A DNA stretch of 64,000 bases, taken from the NCBI RefSeq assembly GCF_000518265.1, contig NZ_JADG01000003.1:186001-250000 (forward strand), read 5' to 3'. The notes under the pieces are model-generated. The model was given only the letters and a program-made list of their open reading frames with translations, was not told the DNA's origin and made no database searches. Source of the DNA: Actinomadura oligospora ATCC 43269 (GTDB taxonomy: Bacteria > Actinomycetota > Actinomycetes > Streptosporangiales > Streptosporangiaceae). The position numbers and the translations under genes are program-made. Shown here piece after piece: positions 27,103 to 34,751 of this stretch; position 1 is the first letter of the stretch; each line of letters begins with the position of its first letter.

Positions 27103-29595
27103 ATGTCCGAGAACCCCCCGAAGCCCCCCGAAGACCCCACACCCCCTGAGGCCCCGACACCGCCCGAGGACGCCACACCGTCCGAAGACGCCCGCCCGGA
27201 CGAGCCCGCGCCAGAGGCGAGCGGCGACCCGCTCCCCGAACAGGACCCTGAGACGACATCCGAAAAGCCGTCCGAAAAGGCCCACAAAGAGGCGACCGAG
27301 CCCGTCCCCGCTCCGGCGGAGGCTCGGCGGGCCGTGCGGCGGCCGGTGGTGGAGCGGGTCGCGGCCTGGTCGGCCCGGCACAAGTGGTGGGCCATCACCG
27401 CGTGGTTCGGGCTCGTCGTCGTCGCGTTCGTCCTGAGCGGCCTCGTGACCGGCGACCAGGCGCACACCACCGGTCCCGGCGAGGCCGGGCTCGGGCAGAA
27501 GATCCTGAACGAGCAGAAAGTGGACGGGGCGGCCCGCGAGAACGTGCTCGTCCAGGAACGGACGCCCGGCGCGCCCTTCGCCTCGGACCCGAAGGCGCGG
27601 CAGGCGGCCCAGGACCTGGTGACCGCGCTGAGGGCCACCCCGGCGTCGGGGATCATGTCGCCGCTGGACCCGGGGTCGGGCCGCCGCCTGATCTCGTCCG
27701 ACGGACGGTCCGGCCTGGTCGTCTTCGAGCTGACCGGCACCGACGACGAGAAGGACGCCAAGTTCGACGCCACCAGGAAGGCCGTCGACGACGTCCGCGC
27801 CAAGTATCCGGACCTGCGCGTCGCGCAGGCGGGGGACCGCAGCATCAGCAAGGCCACCGACGAGGTCTACGGCAAGGACTTCGAACGCTCCGAGGTGCTG
27901 TCGCTGCCGCTCACGCTGCTCATCCTCGTGGTGGTGTTCGGCGCGCTGATCGCCGCGGGCATCCCCGTCCTGCTGTCGCTGTCGGCGGTGGTCGCCACCG
28001 TCAGCCTCGTGCAGGTCATCAAGCAGTTCATGCCGATCAACAGCACGGTGGCCTCGATGGTCCTGCTGATCGGCATGGCCGTGGGCGTCGACTACTCGCT
28101 GTTCTACCTGCGCCGCGAGCGCGAGGAGCGGGCCGCGGGCCGGTCGGTGGGCGAGGCGCTCCGCATCACCGCCCGCACCTCGGGCCGCGCGGTCGTGATG
28201 TCGGGCATCACGGTCATGCTCTGCCTGTCCGGGCTGTTCCTCACCGGCATCGACGTCTTCCGCGGCATGGCGGTCGGCACGCTCCTCGTGGTCGGCCTCA
28301 CCGTCGTCGGCTCGGTGACGGTGCTGCCCGCGCTGCTGTCCGCGCTCGGCCGCTGGGTGGACCGCGGCCGGATCCCCTGGCTCGGCAGGCGGCGGACGGC
28401 CGCGGGCGAGTCACGGGCCTGGGCCGCGATCGCGCGCTCGGTGGTGCGGCGGCCGGTGCTGTTCGGGGGAGCCGCGGCGCTGCTGCTCGCGCTGCTGGCG
28501 ATCCCCGCCTTCGGCATGCGCCTCCAGGACCCGTCCCTGACCAACGACCTCCCGCGCAGCAACGCGACGGTGGACGCGGCGGCGCGCATCCAGGAGGCGT
28601 TCCCCGGCGGTCCGTCCCCTGCCGAGGTCGTCGTCTGGGGCGACCAGGTGAACGGCCCGGCGGTCAAGCGGGCCGTCGACGGACTCCACGAGCAGGCCGC
28701 GGCGAGCGGCGGCGCCCTGGGCGAGCCGATCCAGGTCGACCAGGTCGGCGAGGCCCTGGTGGTCAACGTCCCGCTGGCGGGATCAGGGTCGGACGCGGCG
28801 TCCACACGGGCTCTGAAGCTGCTGCGCGAGCGCGCGCTGCCCGAGACCCTCGGCAAGGTGGACGGCATCCACTACGCGGTCACGGGCAAGACGGCCGGTC
28901 CCCACGACTTCGCCGCCCGGCTACACGGCCGCTCGCCGGTCGTCTTCGCGTTCGTCCTCGCGCCGGCGTTCGTCCTGCTGCTCGCGGCGTTCCGCTCGGT
29001 GGCGATCCCGCTGGTGTCGATCGCGCTGAACCTGCTGTCGGTCGGCGCGGCCTACGGGGTGGTGACCTGGGTCTTCCAGGACGGCCATCTCACCTCGGTG
29101 TTCGACTTCACCTCCTACGGCGCCGTCCTGAGCTGGCTGCCGCTGTTCATGTTCGTGATGCTGTTCGGGCTCAGCATGGACTACCACATCTTCATCCTCA
29201 GCCGGATCCGCGAGCGGCGCCTCGGCGGCGCCGGACACCGGGACTCCATCATCGGCGGCATCGCCAGCAGCGCCGGCGTGGTCACCAGCGCGGCCGTGGT
29301 GATGGTCGCGGTGTTCTCCATCTTCACCACGCTGTCGGCCATCGAGTACAAGATGTTCGGCGTCGGCATGTCGGTCGCCATCCTCCTCGACGCCACCATC
29401 GTCCGCGGCGTCCTCCTCCCAGCGATCATGAGCCTCCTCGGCCGCGCCACCTGGGCCATGCCCACCTGGCTCCACTGGCTCCCCGGCGACGACGCCCCCA
29501 CAGCCGCCGCACCCTCCCCGAAGAACGACCCCGACCACCCGGAGACCACCCCAGAACCCGAGCCCAACCCCAAAGCCACGTCCGCCGCCGGATAA
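27103..29595 (+). CDS. MMPL/RND-family transporter
   Basis: An 830-residue RND-superfamily transporter of the MMPL type: two repeated halves, each with an N-terminal helix, an extracytoplasmic loop and about five helices. The proton-relay Asp lies in GMAVGVDYSLFYLRRE and again in LFGLSMDYHIFILSRIRERR. The first ~75 residues are a disordered Pro/Glu/Asp-rich tail, longer than usual. MMPL proteins export lipids, lipopeptides or other hydrophobic molecules in actinobacteria, so it may export the lipopeptide of the neighbouring cluster (inference). It ends in a Pro-rich tail just before a hairpin. Confidence 0.9.
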   Translation: MSENPPKPPEDPTPPEAPTPPEDATPSEDARPDEPAPEASGDPLPEQDPETTSEKPSEKAHKEATEPVPAPAEARRAVRRPVVERVAAWSARHKWWAITAWFGLVVVAFVLSGLVTGDQAHTTGPGEAGLGQKILNEQKVDGAARENVLVQERTPGAPFASDPKARQAAQDLVTALRATPASGIMSPLDPGSGRRLISSDGRSGLVVFELTGTDDEKDAKFDATRKAVDDVRAKYPDLRVAQAGDRSISKATDEVYGKDFERSEVLSLPLTLLILVVVFGALIAAGIPVLLSLSAVVATVSLVQVIKQFMPINSTVASMVLLIGMAVGVDYSLFYLRREREERAAGRSVGEALRITARTSGRAVVMSGITVMLCLSGLFLTGIDVFRGMAVGTLLVVGLTVVGSVTVLPALLSALGRWVDRGRIPWLGRRRTAAGESRAWAAIARSVVRRPVLFGGAAALLLALLAIPAFGMRLQDPSLTNDLPRSNATVDAAARIQEAFPGGPSPAEVVVWGDQVNGPAVKRAVDGLHEQAAASGGALGEPIQVDQVGEALVVNVPLAGSGSDAASTRALKLLRERALPETLGKVDGIHYAVTGKTAGPHDFAARLHGRSPVVFAFVLAPAFVLLLAAFRSVAIPLVSIALNLLSVGAAYGVVTWVFQDGHLTSVFDFTSYGAVLSWLPLFMFVMLFGLSMDYHIFILSRIRERRLGGAGHRDSIIGGIASSAGVVTSAAVVMVAVFSIFTTLSAIEYKMFGVGMSVAILLDATIVRGVLLPAIMSLLGRATWAMPTWLHWLPGDDAPTAAAPSPKNDPDHPETTPEPEPNPKATSAAG

Positions 29596-29608
29596 CCCCC
29601 CACCCCGA

Positions 29609-29644
29609 GCCGGCCGCGCGGCACCCCCACCCCGCGCGGCCGGC
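29609..29644 (+). terminator. Rho-independent-type hairpin after the MMPL gene
   Basis: Perfect 13-nt arms GCCGGCCGCGCGG / CCGCGCGGCCGGC separated by a 10-nt C/A loop, 13 nt after the stop codon. No following U-run. Confidence 0.8.
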
Positions 29645-30047
29645 CCGCCCACCAACACAACGCACCAACCCAACATCCACACCCCCGACATGCGCCGCCG
29701 CCCGAGCAGCCGCGTCCGCCAGGCCAAACACTCCAACCGACACCCTCGTCCCGCCGTGAACGAGACACCGCAACCTCGATCAAGGAGCCAAGGCTCTCAC
29801 CCGCCGCCCGGACCCGACACGGAAGGGACGCGGTCACTGCGGCGACAAACAAGGTCTGTCGCAGCGGCCCTACGTCGGTGACCACCAGATGCGCGGCCAC
29901 GCTCCGCCCCCACGGTCCAAGGCCGTCGAACTCGGCCACGCGCGGCCGGCGCTCGACCTCGCCTCGGCGATTCCCGCGGCGGTGGGGGCCACCGCCAGGA
30001 GAACCACGAGCACCAGCAGGGTCTGGCGCTGCCCCATGGGGCGAGTG
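29645..30047. other. Gene-free spacer
   Basis: I see no reading frame with actinomycete codon bias and a plausible start here, and no repeat or RNA signature. The segment separates the terminated MMPL unit from a convergent membrane-protein gene. Confidence 0.5.
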
Positions 30048-30605
30048 TCAGGCGCGCACGGTACGGGTCCGCCGCTGGTAGGACAGCGAGCAGACGCTGA
30101 GCGACACCCCGATCGACGTGAAGTTGAGGAACCCGATGACGAACACTCCCGGTGCCAGCCCGGCGGTGTGCGCCGTTGAAAGCCCGCCGGTGAGGATCAC
30201 CGACATCCCTATGCACCCGTAGGCGCCGAGCCCTAGCCCGGCGGTCCAGCCAGGGGTCAGCGGGATCCATCGCAGTACCCGGCGACCTCGCAAGAACGGC
30301 ACCCAGCGCGGGTAGACCTGGCCCCACGGCCGGACGAGGGCGCCGAGCAGGACGATGCCCAGCATGATCCCCACGACGGTGAAGTCGATGCCGTGCCGCT
30401 CCAGCCACACCAGGAACCGGGGAGCCCCGTTCTTGGCGAACTCGTCGCCCAGATTCATCCTGGCCGGCTTGCCCGCCGTCCCGCCCGCCAGCCAGTAGAT
30501 CTTCATCACCAGATAGGGGACGGCCCCGGCGGCGCCCGCGACCGCCGTCCAGACCACGGCTTTGGAAGGGCCGCGATACCGTGCGCCGCCTGTCGATCGA
30601 CTCAT
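30048..30605 (-). CDS. Predicted four-helix membrane protein
   Basis: 185 residues from the ATG at 30605 (GGGAG about 10 nt upstream; an upstream in-frame extension lacks one). Four hydrophobic segments are visible: AVVWTAVAGAAGAVPYLVM, VVGIMLGIVLLGALV, LGLGAYGCIGMSVILTGG and a C-terminal FVIGFLNFTSIGVSL. No family recognised; no catalytic motif. It stands alone between two spacers. Confidence 0.6.
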   Translation of the reverse strand: MSRSTGGARYRGPSKAVVWTAVAGAAGAVPYLVMKIYWLAGGTAGKPARMNLGDEFAKNGAPRFLVWLERHGIDFTVVGIMLGIVLLGALVRPWGQVYPRWVPFLRGRRVLRWIPLTPGWTAGLGLGAYGCIGMSVILTGGLSTAHTAGLAPGVFVIGFLNFTSIGVSLSVCSLSYQRRTRTVRA

Positions 30606-31476
30606 CTCGTCATACTCCCGAGGCGCCCGCACGGCAGGCATCCCCTCGCAGCACCGGTCCCTTCGTCCCAGCGACGGAGATTCGCCTCCCTCCCACGGGG
30701 CTTCCCACCAACCATCCAGCACCGCTAACGCGACTTCGCCCAAGCCGACTCCAAGCGCCCGACACCATCAAGTGCCCCAGCCAGGACGCTGCGATGTCCT
30801 GACGCATCACCGCCGGGAATCGACAGCCCATCCCGCACATCACCGCGTACAGCTCGGGCTTGGAGACCGCCCCGCTATCCACGCCCCCTCACGGCGGGTG
30901 ACATGACAGGTACTCTCAACGCAAGCCCAAGGCATTGCTGAAGCGAGGTCAGTGAGGCGGTGGAACTCATCCGCAACCACCTGCGCGACGGCGCCGCAGT
31001 CCCCGGGCGCGGCCACGACCTGGACTTCACCAATGCCGTTTCGACGGCGGCAACCCCCACGATGGTGCTCACGGGCGGCTGTCGGCAGGTTCGAAGAAGC
31101 CCAAGGCCCCTGCGAAGTCCCAGACTTGTCGGTGATACGGGCGCTGCTCGTCGTCCTGTGAGGCTGGCTCCGCCCCCGTGACTGCGGAGCCATGCAGGGC
31201 TCGGCTAGATCCAGGTGTAGTTGTCGTCGGTGACCGGCGGCAGCAGCGGCGACGGGATCGGCGCGTCTGGGCTGGGAAGGTCTGCTGGCTGCGGGGTGTT
31301 CGGTGCTCGGCCTGCGGCATGAGAGTGACCCCGGGCTGTGCGAGACGAGAGCGTGGATCAAACCCAGGCGGATCTTGGAGCATCCGGCTGCGACAGTCCG
31401 GCGGCCTCGGGCTCTTCGCGGTCTGTGGACCGATAGCCTGGACGTGTGCAGGAACCGGTGACCGGGAGCGACCAGG
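30606..31476. other. Gene-poor spacer with possible gene remnants
   Basis: About 870 bp without a convincing intact gene. Two hints of decayed coding sequence: a + strand stretch near 30955-31070 (VELIRNHLRDGAAV...), and a minus-strand frame open from 31357 to a TAG at 31205-31207. The latter has strong GC3 bias and a natural-looking end (PLLPPVTDDNYTWI), which could be the tail of a lost gene. Neither can be assigned to a family by eye. Confidence 0.35.
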
Positions 31477-31872
31477 ATGGCTGACGCCGAAGACGTTCGC
31501 CGACTGGCACTCGCGCAACCTCACGCGGTCGAGATCGACAGCGACGGCTTCGATTTCCGGGTTGGCGGCAAGGGATTCGTCTGGTCCTACCCCGAGCGCA
31601 GACCGGGTGGTCCGCGCGTCATCCGCACTGACATCGCCGTGCTGTACGTCGGCGACGAGGCAGAAAAGCAGGCGTTGCTGCTCGGTGAGCCGGAACGCTT
31701 CTTCACCACACCCAGCTACGACGGGATGCCTCTGGTCATGCTGCGGCTGGGCGAAGTGGATCTCGATCGTCTGGAAGAGCTCATCACGGACGCCTGGCGC
31801 ATGCGTGCACCGGATGCGCTCGTCGACGACCTTGACACCGCAGCCGATCAGCCCAACACAGAATCAGAATGA
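31477..31872 (+). CDS. MmcQ/YjbR-family protein
   Basis: 131 residues with the MmcQ/YjbR (CyaY-like fold) layout: N-terminal DVRRLALAQPHAVEIDSDGFDFRVGGKGF, central VLYVGDEAEKQALLLGEPERFFTTPSYDGMPLVMLRL, and a C-terminal helix LEELITDAWRMRAP. Members are small DNA-binding-like proteins of unknown function. GGGAG lies 9 nt before the ATG. It is isolated, between a gene-poor spacer and an IS remnant. Confidence 0.82.
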   Translation: MADAEDVRRLALAQPHAVEIDSDGFDFRVGGKGFVWSYPERRPGGPRVIRTDIAVLYVGDEAEKQALLLGEPERFFTTPSYDGMPLVMLRLGEVDLDRLEELITDAWRMRAPDALVDDLDTAADQPNTESE

Positions 31873-31984
31873 ACGAAGCCTGCCGGGCCGAGACCGCAGT
31901 CCGCCGCGTCTGCGCATTTACGGACATAGTCCGTTCAGGATCCCGGGTCAGACACCCGGCCACCTGGACGGATCCCTACGACGA

Positions 31985-32260
31985 TCACCTTCTGGCATCA
32001 GCGGACGTTAGGTCCCTCCGCAGTGCGCAGACCCGTGCCTCCAGGACGTCGGGGGTGCGGTGGGGAACGGTGTGCGGACGGCTGGAGCGATCACGCAGGC
32101 CCGCGAGTCCTTCCTGTCGCCACCGGCGCACCCACTTGTGCGCGGTCTGCCGGGAGATCCCCATCTCGGCCGCCACATGTGCGACCGGACGCCCCGCGGC
32201 GACACGCTCGACCAGCAATCGCCGCCCATGAACCGTCAGCCGGGCATTACGGTGGGACAC
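31985..32260 (-). pseudogene. IS481-type transposase, N-terminal fragment
   Basis: From GTG 32260 (GGAGG 5 nt upstream) the product begins VSHRNARLTVHGRRLLVERV and continues with the helix-turn-helix VAHVAAEMGISRQTAHKWVRRWRQEGLAGLRDRSSRPH, the usual N-terminus of IS481-family transposases. It stops after ~91 residues, where intact enzymes have 300 or more with a DDE core. The catalytic part is missing, so this is a truncated insertion sequence. Confidence 0.82.
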
Positions 32261-32343
32261 GAAGACCTCCAGCGTGGTCGGGAGCCCAGACACCTCCACC
32301 ACACCGGGGGTCTTCACCTTTCAGCAGGCACCCCACAGCCCGC

Positions 32344-32368
32344 GTCAACAACGTTCGTGGTCATTACA
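32344..32368 (-). repeat. Probable terminal repeat of the truncated IS
   Basis: About 85 bp upstream of the transposase start, the minus strand reads TGTAATGACCACGAACGTTG..., a TGT-initial end like those of IS481-family elements. The matching distal end was not found, in line with truncation. Assigned by resemblance only. Confidence 0.4.
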
Positions 32369-32394
32369 CCTAGCGGGGCCGCCGGGCCGCCAGA

Positions 32395-33540
32395 TCAAGA
32401 ATCACGGTTCCGGTCCTCCTCGCGGGTCAGCCGCTGACGGCGGATCGCCCGGTCGATGTCGTCAACGGTGACCATCCCGAGTAGGTGGCCGTCCTCGATG
32501 GCGAGGGCCAGGACACCGCCGATCAGGGGACGGCGTCCGAGGAGTTCCATGGCGGGGGCGGACGGGGCGACGCGATACTCCGGCGGAACGTCGGCGGCGA
32601 CGGCGCCCACACGGGACGCGGCCGGACCGGACGCGAGGAGGCGGTCGAGCAACCTCAGGTCGACCACGCCGACCGGACGGCCGTCCGCGTCGACGACCGG
32701 GAACGCCGACTGGCGCGAGTCGTCCACGACGCGACGAGTGAAGTCGGCGACGGTGTTCCAGGCGGCGGCCACTTCGGGGCGTGAGGTCATCACATCGGCA
32801 GCGGTCAGCCCGTGCAGCAACTCTTTCACCTCGCGGAACGCCTCCTCGGCCTCGGACGCTCGCATCAGGAACCAGCCGAGCAGCATCAACCAGAGCCCCG
32901 CGACGCCGGCGAACAGCACCTGCACCACACCCAGCCCCATCAGCGCCGCGCCGATGAGGCGTCCGGCGCCGGTGGCCGCCTTGTCCGCGCGGGCGCGATC
33001 GCCGTAGTGCCGCCACAGCAGCGCGCGCAGCACACGGCCGCCGTCCAGCGGCGCGCCCGGCAGCAGATTGAAGACGCCGAGCAGGAGATTCGTCACCGCG
33101 AGCCAGCCCAGGCTGAAACCGACCAGCTTCGGCGCGTGCCAGGCGTCGGCCAAGACCGCGCCCACCCCGGCCAACAGCCCGAGCAGGAGACTGGTCGCGG
33201 GTCCCGCGATCGCGATGGCCAGGTCGCTGCGGGGAGTCGGGGCCTCGGCCTCGAATTCGGAGAGACCGCCCAGCATCCACAACGTGATGCGCTTGACCCG
33301 GATGCCCGAGCGGAGCGCGATGACGCAATGCGCCAGCTCGTGCGCGACGAGGCACCCGAAGAATACCGAGGCGATCAAGAGCGCGGTGAGCAGGTACAGC
33401 GCAGTCGGCAGTCCCGGCCGCACCGGGGGGAGCGCGCCGTAGGCCAACCCCCCGGTGATCAACGTCATGATCACCAACACCGACCAGTGCAGCCCCACCG
33501 GGATACCGGCGATCGTCCCCAGCCGGACGTTCTGCTTCAT
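32395..33540 (-). CDS. M50 site-2-type zinc protease with CBS domain pair
   Basis: 381 residues from ATG 33540. About six membrane helices; the zinc site is HELAH (~residues 66-70), with the distal ligand in LLPGAPLDGGRVL. A C-terminal pair of CBS domains (~230-365: DVMTSRPEV...FPVVDADGRPVGVVD...HLLGMVTVDDIDRA) is the Rip3-like arrangement of actinobacteria, in which CBS domains sense ligands and regulate intramembrane proteolysis. Substrate, probably an anti-sigma factor or membrane regulator, unknown. An in-frame GTG at 33570 is possible but has no better ribosome site. Confidence 0.9.
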   Translation of the reverse strand: MKQNVRLGTIAGIPVGLHWSVLVIMTLITGGLAYGALPPVRPGLPTALYLLTALLIASVFFGCLVAHELAHCVIALRSGIRVKRITLWMLGGLSEFEAEAPTPRSDLAIAIAGPATSLLLGLLAGVGAVLADAWHAPKLVGFSLGWLAVTNLLLGVFNLLPGAPLDGGRVLRALLWRHYGDRARADKAATGAGRLIGAALMGLGVVQVLFAGVAGLWLMLLGWFLMRASEAEEAFREVKELLHGLTAADVMTSRPEVAAAWNTVADFTRRVVDDSRQSAFPVVDADGRPVGVVDLRLLDRLLASGPAASRVGAVAADVPPEYRVAPSAPAMELLGRRPLIGGVLALAIEDGHLLGMVTVDDIDRAIRRQRLTREEDRNRDS

Positions 33541-34173
33541 GGAACACCGCCCCAACCTCCACCATGCCACCCGGCGCCGGACCAGAGCCCCATCGCCTTC
33601 CGCGAAGGGACCTGCGCTGCGCCTCGCGCGGCGAGACCTGGACAGTCCGCTCTCCGCGTCCCGTCCTCGTCAGCGCCGACCAGACGCCAAGCGTGCAAGT
33701 CCCGTGCTTCCCACATTCGTCCCAGGCCGCCAGCGGGGCTGCCGGATCCCAGCCGTGATCAGGCCCCAGGGCGCGGTCGACTCGGCCGTTGATGGCCTGT
33801 CACAGCTGATGGAGGCAGCCGGTCGAGGGCGGAACGAACATACCGACGACCGCCCCCGTGTGACGGGACGTCATGCCCACACGAGAGCGGCGCCGGACGA
33901 CGGCTCAGTTCAATACCTCACCGGGCCGCCGGATAGAGGTGCTCGACGAAATCGGACGATGTCCCGGTGATGATCCCGCACAACCGATCGTTGCGAGTCT
34001 CGTCGCCGACGGGAAGCGCGCCTTCATTCGCCTGGCGCATCAGCTCACACCTCACGCTCTGGCTCCTCGTCGGGTGCCTGTTCGCGGTCGGCCCCTCGCG
34101 GTGACCCGGCCCCGGTCATGTCCGCGGTATGGAGGCCGATGGTGGGTATCTCCCTTGCGTCCACCTGCGCAGG

Positions 34174-34353
34174 ATGAAGCTCGTTCTTGACGGCGGTCGC
34201 ACTCGTGAGCGCGAGCTTGCGGAACGCCTCGGTGATATCTGTAAAGCGTCAGGCTTCAAGCCTGCTCTTGTGACGGTCGCCGATGGTGACCACAGGATCG
34301 ATTACTCCCCCCCGGGGGGGGAGATCTCGCATGTCCTTCATATGCAATCCTGA
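34174..34353 (+). CDS. Possible small protein, 59 aa (doubtful)
   Basis: From ATG 34174 the frame reads KLVLDGGRTRERELAERLGD then ICKASGFKPALVTVADGDHR, which looks protein-like, but third positions are not GC-biased as in neighbouring genes and the frame runs through a C7G8 tract. It may be a fragment of a transferred gene. No family recognised. Confidence 0.25.
   Translation: MKLVLDGGRTRERELAERLGDICKASGFKPALVTVADGDHRIDYSPPGGEISHVLHMQS
34307..34321. repeat. C7-G8 homopolymer palindrome
   Basis: Seven C followed by eight G, flanked by CT and AG, forming a near-perfect palindrome inside the AT-richer segment. Such tracts are prone to slippage and to sequencing error. Confidence 0.85.
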
Positions 34354-34539
34354 CACACCAGATGCCATTCCGAACCATCGATATTCATCACCACTGAAGT
34401 CTCATGGATGTCAATTTTACTTCGATTTCCCAAAACGTGGGAACAAGGTAGTACCGCCGTTTCGCTGGATATATCTCATGAAACAACTGTCCAGACTGGA
34501 AGCGAAGTGTCTCTGAGTCTTTTTCATGCTCGGTTGGTC

Positions 34540-34728
34540 TCGTGATTCTGTGGGACGGCGATGGCCTTGACGAGGTGGCCGGCTTTGCTTGGGCGACCGC
34601 GCCGACAGCAGCGTCACGGCTTCCTCCACGTACCGCCAGGCCGTGCTGATCGACACTCCGAACCCGCTGCTGACCTCGGCGAACGTCTCGCTTCTGCGTA
34701 GATGAACCAGCACCAGCAGTGCCGTGTG
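34540..34728 (-). pseudogene. IS5-type transposase fragment
   Basis: The minus strand encodes ALLVLVHLRRSETFAEVSSG then FGVSISTAWRYVEEAVTLLSAR, the N-terminal helix-turn-helix region of actinobacterial IS5-family DDE transposases. After SPKQ the match is lost through a frame change, and there is no start region or DDE core. A remnant only, lying 24 bp beyond the ABC permease stop. Confidence 0.7.
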
Positions 34729-34751
34729 GGTTGGCGGGGTGGGGGTTTGGG

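Larger units (their letters stand above)
33541..34539. other. Long gene-poor region with an AT-richer segment
   Basis: About 1 kb without a convincing gene. From ~34190 the composition shifts to distinctly lower GC and unusual codons, unlike the flanks, which suggests imported or decaying DNA next to the IS5-type remnant. The only reading frame worth noting is 34174-34353. Confidence 0.45.

Noticed and set aside
29690..30180. Several short + strand frames in the spacer after the MMPL terminator
   Set aside because: They lack ribosome sites and have Arg/Pro/Ser-rich translations without the third-position bias of real genes here.
32812..33792. Long + strand frame opposite the M50 protease
   Set aside because: Gln/Arg/Asp-rich low-complexity translation antisense to a gene with clear HELAH, LDGGR and CBS motifs.
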